From Paraspadella gotoi (Eukaryota; Chaetognatha), in assembly GCA_051294375.1 (NCBI GenBank), contig CM119267.1:26399324-26463323 (forward strand): a DNA stretch of 64,000 nucleotides. Direction: 5' to 3'. Shown piece after piece: positions 21,307 to 30,215 of this stretch; position 1 is the first letter of the stretch; every line of letters starts with the position of its first letter. A program made the translations under genes and the position numbers. The notes beneath the pieces were generated by a model. It had not been told where the DNA came from, searched no databases, and was given only the letters and a program-made list of their open reading frames with translations.

Positions 21307-22029
21307 CTAGAAGCTGAAGGCACTGACGGGCACGTGGTGCGGTCGTGACAAAAGATTCTCCGCGAGAGAGCGAAGAGTTGTAATTTTCGCCTCCGGGAGC
21401 GCGATGGAGTGGGAGAGGCTGTCCCAAACGAAACCGAGGAAATCGAACCTCTGAGATGGGACAGGCTCGACTTCTGAAGGTGGATGATGAACCCCGCCTC
21501 CTTGAGTAGCCACACCGCCTTCCGAGTGGCTCTCGACAATCGTCCGCCGAAGATCCCAGGATCAAGATGTCGTCTTATAAAAGAGGCATCGAATTCCCTG
21601 TTGGCAGAGCCACTGCACTTAAGGCCTCGTCGACTTGGTGAAAAGCCAAGGGCCCGTCGAGAGGTCGAAAGGAAGGACTCTGTACCGGTAGAAGCGGCCC
21701 TTCCAAAAGAAGCGGCAAAATTTCCGATGATCCTCGTGGATCGGGAAAAGGAGATAAGCATCTCGAAGGTCTACCGAGGCACCCCAATCGCCTCGTCGAA
21801 GCATCCTTCGTACGTCCGGGACTCCTTCCATCCGGAAATAAGGCGGCGAAAGGAAACGAGAGTTGAGCTTTTTAAAGTTCAAAATCGGGCGCCAGCCTCC
21901 ATCTTTCTTCGCAACGAGAAAAACATGGAAAAGAAAAAACCCGGAGAAACCGGGACTACCTCGATGGCGTCCTCTCCCAAAGCCGCCGCAATAGGGGTTG
22001 CCAAATGCCAAAAGTTGCTCGGATTTCAA
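21307..22029 (-). pseudogene. Reverse transcriptase of DIRS-like copy 2 (N-terminus lost)
   Basis: Motifs seen are VAKKDGGWRPILNFKKLN, DWGASVDLRDAYLLFPIHED and YRYRVLPFDLSTGPWLFTK. The start of the frame ([10 protein letters not shown]) belongs to the neighbouring repeat, showing the break point near 22000. The catalytic YIDD region follows after a frameshift and is degraded. Confidence 0.75.
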
Positions 22030-22807
22030 ATGAGGTCTCAGATAATATGTGGAGGCCTAAAAAAAGATGTTAGGAACAATCGCCATTTAAATAAGTTGAT
22101 CACTGGCCGTGCTACCCTGCCTTGAAGGATTTTGGCACACCTTTCACTTCATAGTTTATTGTGTCTAAAAAAGAAAGGTTTTTATGTCCACTTAAATTAT
22201 TAGTTGTAAAAGTATATAAAGTTAATTCAAATAAATTTTCAGATCTTAACTCCCTCTGGAGGCTCTGCTGCAGCATTTACAATATGCTGGAGGAGGTGGT
22301 AGCTATTAAAATAAAGAGTATATCTTTTGAGTGCTGATGGTACTATAAAAGGTTCCTATAAAATATATTCATTAACAAGCCTTTTAACTAATTTCATAAC
22401 CTTTTTTTGAAAATGCAAGTATGTCTACATCCTGGAGGATACTTCTTGTACAGTTTTTTATAATTACTTAAATTATGTACAAAATTTATATCTATTAATT
22501 AGATAGTAAGACAGTTTAATAAAAATAGATAAGATAAAAGTTTTTGGTAAATCTTAAATTGATTGACCAACAACTTTTCATGGGAGCCTCTTTTGAAGGA
22601 TTCTGAAAATTTATCTCCACACCCCATCAATTAAAAAAAAGGAAAGTTATGTTATCAAAAATAGCTTTAATAGCTGGCCAAATACTCGTAGTTACTTTTT
22701 TAATTAAAATTTTTTGAACAGCATTCTTTATACGACCTGTAAAGGCATTTCCAATATGCTGGAGGATGTGGACAAAGGCTTGCTGCTGATAAAGCTTTTA
22801 ATTAAAG
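22000..22807. repeat. Modular hairpin repeat family, copy between two DIRS-like elements
   Basis: It is near-identical to 51825-52627. It contains short stem-forming blocks (CTGGAGGATACTTCTTGTAC; GGAGGCTCTGCTGCAGCA; AAGGCTTGCTGCTGATAAAG) separated by roughly 100-160 bases of AT-rich spacer. It is non-coding and marks the border of copies 2 and 3. Confidence 0.75.
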
Positions 22808-23725
22808 AATAATCTCTCTGCAACAACAAAAAAGGTCTGGTCCCCAGACCAATCTCCGGCTCTCAAGAAGACGCCGAGAACGACGCCACGGGCGAAGGCC
22901 TCCGAAACCGCCATGGCGCGTGTAGAGCCGGGAGGGGCGTCCACTTCCGCCTCGAGGAAAAGAGCCTTGAGAAAGGACGCAAGACGTTGCGTAGACAGCT
23001 GCTTGTAGGGATGCGACGGAGCGCAGAAAAGAAAAGAGTGGTCCGGCGACAGAACCTCGCGAACGCCGAGCCACTCCCTGATGGCGTTGAGTGGGCAGCG
23101 CGAAGAAGACGGGAGCGCATCCACTCGAAAAGCCGGGCCTAAGTGGCCGACACGATCCGTCTTGAAAAGGCGAGAGGGCACAAAACGCGCATGATCCTGT
23201 GCCAAAGAGAAGTGGGCGTGATCGCATTAGAGCGAAACAAACTCCGAAGACCTCCTTGCTAAAGCGAGCGCGAAGAGGAAGAACGAGCGCCGGAGAATGA
23301 GAGCGGGCGACAGCGGAAGAGGCGAAACATCCAAAACGCGCAAAACTGACGCCGCATCCCATGGAGGGAAACAACGCCGCGAAAGGGGGCGACGTTCAAA
23401 AGTGCCCTTGAGGAAACGGCGAACGATGGGATGCTCTCCAACTGGAAGGGAACCCACCGGCGGCAGCGTGGCCGAAATAGCGGAGCGATGGAGGTTTACA
23501 GTGTTGTATGAAAGGCCCATCTCCACCAGATGGCCCAAATACTCCAAAACATCGTTCAAGACGCCTCAAGTCCTCGAACGTCCCGACGCTGAAGGAAGGC
23601 GCAGAAGGCCTTCCAGCTCTAGCGTAACGATCGCGAGTGGAGCTCCTCCAACTGTCGGCGATGACCGCGAAGTGGCGTCGTTGAGGTTGTCGAGGTTGTT
23701 CGCCCTCCGAAAATCCTCCAAATGA
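22807..23725 (-). pseudogene. Tyrosine recombinase of DIRS-like copy 3 (C-terminal end lost)
   Basis: Motifs are ALARRSSEFVSL, KTDRVGHLGPAFRVDAL, PPGSTRAMAVSEAFARG and LRAGDWSGDQTFF. The segment expected to hold the catalytic Tyr after TFF is replaced by repeat-derived residues, so the active site is incomplete. Confidence 0.75.
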
Positions 23726-23911
23726 CAAGCTTCAGCCGATTCGCCTGCGGAGGTGGCGAACCTGTGCTGAGGTCGACGACGGCGTCCTCCGGAGCGGGAA
23801 GACGAAGTACCTCCAGGATCTTCAGATTGAGAAGGGATGGAAACCACCTCTGGGCTGGCCAGAAGGGTGTGATCAGGAGGTAGGTCCCTGATGCCTCCTC
23901 CAGCTTGCGAA

Positions 23912-24620
23912 TCACGCTTGGGAGAAGCGGAGGCGGCGGAAAGAGGAAGGCCAGACCGAAAATCCAAATCTGGGCAAGAGCGTCCACTCCCTCTGCTTCT
24001 GTTCCGCCTTCCAGGCGAAGAAGCGGCGGACTTGCGTCGAATCCTTGTCGCAAAAAGATCTATCGCAGGAGCTCCGAAACGCTCGACGATCTGGCGAAAA
24101 AACCTGGGCAGCAGGTGCCAATCCGCCACTAGGCGCCCTCTCGACGCTGCTCTGCAACAGATTTTCCTCCGAAGTCACGTGACTTCCGGTGAGACGAATT
24201 TCGAGAGCATGGGCGAGTAGAAGAGTCTCTCTGACGACCTCGTGGAGGATCTGGGACCGCTGCAAGTGCGTCGAAGGCAGAGAAGAGACACTTGGTGTCG
24301 GACCTCCAATGAAGGGTCGAATCGCAAAGAGAATTGCCGAAATGCCTCAGGAAGATCCTCAGCACTGTGAATTCCTTCACATTGATATGGAGAGGGGCAG
24401 TTGCACCTCCCATGTCCCCTGAAAGAGATCTCCCTGAAAGAGGATTCCCCACGCCCTCTCGGGGACGCATCCGTCTCCAACGCTGGAGCATCCAGAGGCG
24501 TCGGTCGATCGAGATCCAACTCCGAACGATAGACGCGATGACGTCCCGCTGAATCCGAGCAGAGCGACAACGGAGAAGAGGGACGGCCAGAGCCGCCGCC
24601 GTTGCGTACCCTAGAAGTTG
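23912..24620 (-). pseudogene. RNase H domain of DIRS-like copy 3
   Basis: It contains PLHINVKEFTVLRIFLRHFG and, in another frame, the GRGESSFREISF segment after the expected TTDAS-like core. The domain is in RT-proximal position but interrupted by frameshifts. Confidence 0.7.
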
Positions 24621-24649
24621 AAGCACTAGGCGGGCCTTCGGGCGAGACG

Positions 24650-25318
24650 CTACGAGGAGAGACGCTGCTGAACGCCGAAGGGATTCCAGCTTTGACGGGG
24701 GAAGCGACACTTGATGAAGACCCCGTCCCCATGGAAGCCGAGAAAATCGAAGCTCTGAGACGGAACGAGACTCGACTTCTCCAAATGAAGAAAGAAGTCC
24801 GCTTCTTTCAGTAATTGGACTGCCTGAAGAGTCGCTTGGGCGCACTCCTCTCTCGAAGAGCCGAGGATCAGGATATCGTCGATGTAAAATAGACAACGAA
24901 AGCCCCTCTGTTTCAGCCACTGAACGAGAGGACGTGTCGTCTTGGTGAAGAGCCACGGGCCGATCGCCAATCCAAACGAAAACACTTTGTACTGGAAAAA
25001 CCTCCCTTTCCAAACGAAGCGACAAAATCGGCGATGGTCCTCGTGCAGCGGGAGGTGAAGGTAAGCGTCGCGGAGAGCGATCGACGCTCCCCAATCGCCT
25101 CGTCGAAACATCTTCCTGATGTCGAAGACTCCTTCCATCCTGAAGTAAGGAGGCGAGAGAAAAACCGTGTTGAGGCGCTTGAGGTTGAGGATCGGCCTCC
25201 AGCCTCCATCCTTCTTCGGAACGAAAAATATCCTCGAGTAAAACCCCGGAGGAGGCTCCACCTCCACTGCGGCGTCTCTCTCGCCGAACGACGGGGTCTC
25301 GTCTGCAGGGCGAGGCAA
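24650..25318 (-). CDS. Reverse transcriptase of DIRS-like copy 3
   Basis: This is a single open frame of about 222 codons with the ordered RT motifs VPKKDGGWRPILNLKRLN, RRGDWGASIALRDAYLHLPL, FGLAIGPWLFTKTTRP, YIDDILILGSS and FDFLGFHGDG. The catalytic YIDD is intact. The upstream motif reads ALRDAY where copies 1 and 2 have DLRDAY, so one catalytic Asp candidate is changed. It is part of the polyprotein of the element, with no start codon of its own. Confidence 0.8.
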   Translation of the reverse strand: MPRPADETPSFGERDAAVEVEPPPGFYSRIFFVPKKDGGWRPILNLKRLNTVFLSPPYFRMEGVFDIRKMFRRGDWGASIALRDAYLHLPLHEDHRRFCRFVWKGRFFQYKVFSFGLAIGPWLFTKTTRPLVQWLKQRGFRCLFYIDDILILGSSREECAQATLQAVQLLKEADFFLHLEKSSLVPSQSFDFLGFHGDGVFIKCRFPRQSWNPFGVQQRLSS

Positions 25319-25552
25319 GCGTGAAGGAAAGGCGTCGGCCCCGGGGAACTTGAATCCCGAAACGTTCTGAAGGATTGGCGAATCCTAGCCGATCAAGCTC
25401 GTCCAAAACGGTAGAAAGAAAAGGAGCCTTCCTCCAACCGGATGGTGAGGAAGCAGCGCCGGATCTGGAGAAAACGTGACCGAGGGTGGAGTCCGGTCCT
25501 GAAGAGCCACTGCAGCCGGACGAGGCGACGACTGCTCCGGCGACGCAGCCCG

Positions 25553-26508
25553 TCACTTTGAGGGCTTCGCATCCCTGCGCTCTCCGTTTATTCCCGACTT
25601 CTTGGCGGGATAAGGCTTCTTGCCTCCCTTGCGCGCCTGGAAAGAAGGCTTGGCCTTAAAACGCTGACGGCGATCGTCGAAGGAACGAGGACGAGAAGCG
25701 TGAGCGCGCAGGAGAGACGCGTTGACGGCAGAAGCAACTTGGTCCGCCTTGTTGCCGAAGAAAAGAGACTCCGTCGACTGCGCTTCATGAAGGGAGCCGC
25801 GGAGATCCGAAGACGCCGCCGATTGAACGGCACGCCTAATCTCGAAAAGCGCCGAATTGAAAGAGATCGCCTGAATCGCTGCCACGTCCCGAAGAGGCGT
25901 GGCCAAAGCTTCTATACGTTCCACGGCCTGATCCGTGGAGAGACCCTCCTTGAGCTCCTCGGCCAACAGACGAAGCTCATCCGCGGCGTAAAGCGCCGCG
26001 TGTCCAGACGCACCCGCCTCCTGCATCGAACGCTGATGCTGACGAAAAGAGGCGTTAGGATGAGCGCCAAAGGCTGCTTCAAATTGATGGATTAAGCATC
26101 CATCTCGATCCGGAGGGAGGAATGAAGCCGGAGACGAGATGAGGGAGTCGCGAGACGAGAATCCCAGTGCCTCACCAACTCTCCAGCAGCAGAAATCTGA
26201 CGGAGACTGCGCCATTGATCGACGACCCACTCCGACGCCGAGACTGCCTTCTTGGCGGTAGGGAGGAAGGTGTTGAACCACCCTCTGTGTCGGAAGCTGA
26301 GTCCACCTCCCCCTCCTCGGAGGATTCGGCGTCCGGATCCGGGAAGGAGTGCTTCAACCGGAACTACGTTGCGGAGGCGAGATCTCTCGTGAGTGTGAGG
26401 CTGAGGCAGAAACCCGTGCAGGGATCTGGAAGCGGAAGGCGAAGCAAGGAGAAGCGACGAAGAAGCGGAGATGAGGAGCGGCCATCCGTCGATCAAGAAC
26501 CGTGACAT
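25553..26508 (-). pseudogene. Gag-like protein of DIRS-like copy 3
   Basis: From 26508 downward it has a Ser/acidic stretch (DAESSEEGEVDSASD), a middle helical region (FEAAFGAHPNASFRQHQRSM; LAEELKEGLSTDQAVERIEA) and a basic C-terminal tail rich in Arg, Lys, Gly and Ser (about 25680-25560). This is a plausible gag layout of acidic N-terminus, coiled centre and basic nucleic-acid-binding tail. The parts lie in different frames. No zinc knuckle is visible. Confidence 0.6.
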
Positions 26509-26700
26509 GAACGTAAAAAAACACGAAAAAACAAAAACAGCATTAGATCAAATAAAAACGATCTAACAAAAACCCCTCCCTCCCCTTTCCAAATTATCCA
26601 ATTTAAAAAACATAAAAATGCAACCGGCAAAAACCCACACCCGCGAACCAAAAGAACCCAAACACCGGTGGTGAAAAGGGGTGGACGGCGGAGAGTCGTG

Positions 26701-26763
26701 GGGGGGGTCGATCAAGAATCGTGATTCCATTTGGAATCTAAGATTCTCTGATCGAACCCCCCC
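26701..26763. repeat. Palindrome in DIRS-like copy 3 leader
   Basis: The arms GGGGGGGTCGATCA and TGATCGAACCCCCC flank AGAATC...GATTCT and a TCCATTTGGAAT centre. The right half recurs at 18730-18757. It is the counterpart of 3546-3614 in copy 1, so the palindrome is an element feature kept while the sequence changes. Confidence 0.75.
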
Positions 26764-27355
26764 ACGAATGCCTCAGTAACGAGAAAAAAGGAGAGCGCGG
26801 TGTAAAAAAAGGAAAGAAAAGAAATAAAATTTCGAAACAAAAGGAAAGCAGAGGGCATAAGCGAAAATATGCGAAATGACCTAAAAAATAAACTCCCCCC
26901 CCGGTGAGCTCACCGGCGAAAATCCTCCATTTCCAAACGCAAGAGCGTTGAAAATCCTTCATCTCCTTCAAACCCGTCAAGGTGCCTCAAATAGAACACG
27001 ACGACTTCCAAGCCTCCAGCCGCACGCAAGTCTTAAGGAAGAAACGCTTCTTGGCTGACCGCCCCCCAAACCGGCGTCGCCGGGTTGCGCCGCTTCGGTG
27101 TGCGCTGCCTGAGATGGCCGGAACCGAGGTAACGGAAACCGGTCTCCGAGGCGAAGGAGGAGGGGGCGGTGGAGACGCATTGCGGGAAAGTCCCGGTTCT
27201 TCCCCGCGCACCTCCGGGGTCCTCAACCCCCTTGAATTCGACGATTTCGACGAATGGCGATCGCCGTGTTTGTCGTGCGATTTTTCGCGCGACCTCTTAG
27301 ATTCCTCACGTACGAGATGCGAAGACATAATAACGACCGCCGAAATTTCGATAAA

Positions 27356-27455
27356 NNNNNNNNNNNNNNNNNNNNNNNNNNNNNNNNNNNNNNNNNNNNN
27401 NNNNNNNNNNNNNNNNNNNNNNNNNNNNNNNNNNNNNNNNNNNNNNNNNNNNNNN
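27356..27455. other. Assembly gap (100 N)
   Basis: A run of 100 N, the conventional length for a gap of unknown size. DIRS-like leader lies on the left and MITE sequence on the right. Confidence 1.
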
Positions 27456-28125
27456 GAGTGCAGGTCAAACGAAAAGGCCAATGCCATCTGATATTTTTTA
27501 TGAATTTTTTATTACTGAATTAAAAAAATGTAATAGAGAGACATTTTTTAAATTTCAACTTGTATCCTTGAAAATGAAACGTTTTTAAACTTTAACCTGA
27601 ATTCTTTCTAACTGGAACGCGTTTATCAAAATGTCTCTCTATTACATTTTTACAAATGTTTTTAAGATTGCTAATCAAATTTTTAATTCAATATTATTCA
27701 GTCTTTAGGCTGCAAACTCTTCAAATTCAGTGTAGATTCATTATAGCTCGAATTTCTTTACCATCTATTTAACTGAAGATTTTGTTCATGACTGGAGAAC
27801 CAACAGAGTAACGAGATTAATTGTTTAATTCTCCCCTTCTAAACTATCCCATACCGTGTTTTAACTTCTTACCTAGAATTTTTTAAAAACCAGATTGAAA
27901 AACAAATCTTTAAAAAATGTGCTTACCCATTTAACTTAACAATTTTGTTATTTACCCATTTAAAAAAAAATTATTGAAAACGGAATGTTTACATATAAAT
28001 AAGAACTTATTTTTTTGTGATTACTGATGACTATAATGTATTTCTCGATATAGATATATTAGCTCTAACACATCAATGATTACGTATTGTTACGCTGAAT
28101 GATTTATTAACAGAGTAATATCGGA
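27456..28125 (+). mobile_element. TTAA-flanked MITE, right part
   Basis: It aligns with 47878-48515 (AGGTCAAACGAAAAGGCC through the TATTAGCTCTAA block). Its first 115 or so bases repeat 19150-19265, so the MITE is present on both sides of the DIRS-like block. Confidence 0.7.
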
Positions 28126-28167
28126 CATGTTTTGACTCTTGCTTTGCGAGTCTTCATCAGCGTTTGA
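28122..28167 (-). ncRNA. Hammerhead-ribozyme-like motif b
   Basis: On the minus strand: CTGATGA, stem GACTCG/AGAGTC around CAAAGCA, AAAAC in place of GAAAC, then ATGTC. The first box is perfect; the second has G to A at its first base. A GA microsatellite (28200-28220) lies next to it. Confidence 0.4.
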
Positions 28168-28429
28168 CAGTAGACTATTTTTCACAATTATAAGTTAAGG
28201 AGAGAGAGAGAGAGAGAGAGTTTCCAACAAAGAATTGAGAAAGGACAGTGGTCTGATGTGAGGACAGGTAAAAGGACACAAAAAAGGGGAAGTAAGTTGA
28301 TTTTTGAAATGGTGAAAGTGAGAGAGAGAGAAAGACAAAACAATACATTTCAAAATAATTATTATCAATAATTATAATTAATTATTATTTTACTAGGGAC
28401 ACTCGAATTGACCTCAGTCACAAAGATTC

Positions 28430-28658
28430 CTTTCACTGAAATTCAGTAAATTCATCGTCGTTGTCGTCATTGTCGTAGTTATAAGATCTTCCGGTTAATT
28501 TAAATAAGTACATACGTACATTTATCCCCCTTTTGTTATTGTTCTCCAACGATTCTTGAGTGAAGCAAATACGATACCATAATCCATTTTGCATATTACA
28601 GTATTCGAAATCTTCTCTAGTTTTTAATGATAAGTGTATTAAAACTTGAAGCATAATT
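28430..28658 (-). CDS. Unrecognised 73-codon open frame
   Basis: It ends in an acidic tail (NDDNDDEFTEFQ). The first half is moderately hydrophobic. It has no relatives that I recognise and does not match the expected last exon of SMG8. It is AT-rich with no supporting splice context, so it is probably chance; listed because it is the only frame in the stretch. Confidence 0.12.
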
Positions 28659-28689
28659 TTTGGTCATAAAATTTTAACTAAACATCCAT

Positions 28690-29440
28690 TTTATATTTAG
28701 AAAAAGATGGTATCTTTACTCAGTTAAAGGGGGTGTTGAGTGTGCTCCCAGATCCTTCAAGAGAGGCTCTCTTGAAACCTAGGCTTAATTCATGCAATTT
28801 TTTTGGATCTGACCAATTTTTGTATCATCTTACATCAGCCTGTAATGTAAATTATCCAAAAATGTAATTTTAAATGGTAATTTTATGAAAAATAAAAAAA
28901 AGGAACAGGAAGTATCCTCCAGGATGTAACCACACCACTAAATAAAATCAAATGTTGTTGATTTATATAGAAGAACATATTAGTTGTAAAACTATGCCAA
29001 AGTAAGAGATTCTACCCTGAATGGTTAGGAATTATAAGCAATGATGTTATCAACTCCACATCCTCCAGCGTGCTGTGGAGCCAGTTGTGAAGGCTGTGGA
29101 TGAAAAGAGCACTTCAAATTAATATGAAATAATCTTTGATGATTTCCTCAGTTGAGTGGACGGAAAAACAAGTCATATTTGATGAAAAGAGCACTTCAAA
29201 TTAATATGAAATAATCTTTGATGATTTCCTAAGTTGAGTGGACGGAAAAACAAGTCATATTTTTTAAACAATTAATTTTTTAGTCAAAGGTGTGCCACAA
29301 ATCCTTTAAGCGAGGGTAGTGCTAAGGGTGTTGAAGCAAATTCGATGAGATTTGGGCAAACATCCTTTTTTATACCCCCACATATTGTGCCGGATGTAAA
29401 TTGAGCTACTATCATTTTGAAATTTTTGGCACACCCTACT
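28690..29440. repeat. Diverged modular hairpin repeat
   Basis: It contains blocks related to 51800-52640: ATCCTTCAAGAGAGGCTCTC, CAGGAAGTATCCTCCAGGAT, CACATCCTCCAGCGTGC, and a closing GTGTGCCACAAATCC. It also has a direct repeat of about 85 bases at 29102-29185 and 29184-29270 (GAAAAGAGCACTTCAAATTA). Confidence 0.6.
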
Positions 29441-29504
29441 GGGACATGACATAAAAAATATCTTACGAAACATTTTGAGGCGAATCCTATATTCGCCACC
29501 CGAA

Positions 29505-29735
29505 TAGCTTGGTGAAACTCAGCACGTCACATTGGCTTGTACACTGTCCAATGGACAGCTAAGTACTCGTTCACCAACCGTTAGTTCCGGGTTCAATCCC
29601 CTCACGGTCACGCTGGTTAAAGTGATGGTTTCCGCATAAACACGCCAGTGACGTGGGGTCGTCAATGTAGGTCCAAAGCCCTGAGCGTTGGCTGTCGGGA
29701 CATGCCTCACTCCCTGGGCATCACATGTGTCCCCG
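29505..29735 (+). repeat. tRNA-like SINE (family A)
   Basis: It aligns with 10155-10385: TAGCTTGGTG (A box), GGTTCAATCCC (B box, canonical here), CATAAACACGCCAGTGAC, CCAAAGCCCTGAGCG and GGGCATCACA. It lies downstream of the last SMG8 exon found. Confidence 0.6.
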
Positions 29736-30025
29736 TTGCCATAATAAAGAGACATAAATTATTGTTAAGTGTTAGTGACAGAACCGTTCAATATAAGCAG
29801 TCTCTGAGCTTTGGATCAGGCTGTAACACCATGTTACAGGCGGGTTAAGCGCCCCGTCCCTCTTAACTGCTAGAACCCCGGACCTTTGGGTTGGGAGGCG
29901 AATGACTTGCCTCCGGCACCAATGGTCGCTGATGAACGGTTGGTGGATTTTAGTCCACCATACATCTGCTAAGACCGATTGCAGTAATGAAAAAGTTTTG
30001 GAAAAAAGGCCTACTCAGTACTCAC

Positions 30026-30215
30026 CCATACACAGTTGGGCTCCAGTGGGATGGGTTCGGTAGTGGACCCTCCTGGATGGAAAATTGGGCAGGGAGGCGG
30101 GGCAGGCTGAACGCGCGGAGCGAGGAAGAAGGAAACAGAAGGGGCGTCACGTGATCCTCGATCGGGCGTTACCACGAAAACTCGCATTAATTGAGCGATG
30201 AAGACTTTAGTCGAT
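30026..30215 (-). CDS. SMG8: SMG8 exon 8
   Basis: It starts after GGTTGCAG, with STKVFIAQLMRVFVVTPD, then VQPAPPPCPIFHPGG and EPNCVW, ending TGG|GTGAGT in phase 0. It was not visible as a long open frame and was found by matching splice phase and family motifs. Confidence 0.85.

Larger units (their letters stand above)
19290..22000 (-). mobile_element. DIRS-like retrotransposon, copy 2 (5'-truncated)
   Basis: In minus-strand order it has RT (22029-21307), RNase H (about 21300-20600) and tyrosine recombinase (about 20400-19500), then a terminal region (19290-19500). There is no gag: the element stops in the RT N-terminal part at about 22000, where an unrelated repeat starts. Long overlapping frames remain, but each domain is split by frameshifts. 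Confidence 0.8.
22807..27355 (-). mobile_element. DIRS-like retrotransposon, copy 3 (best preserved)
   Basis: In minus-strand order it has a leader (27355-26510) containing a palindrome (26701-26763), gag (26508-25553), RT (25318-24650), RNase H (about 24620-23912) and tyrosine recombinase (23725-22807). The recombinase C-terminus is cut at 22807 and the other end runs into a 100-N gap. It is GC-richer than the surroundings. Domains are long but separated by frameshifts. Confidence 0.85.

Noticed and set aside
26982-27523. Open frames crossing the 100-N gap
   Set aside because: Half of each frame is unknown sequence; the rest is DIRS leader.
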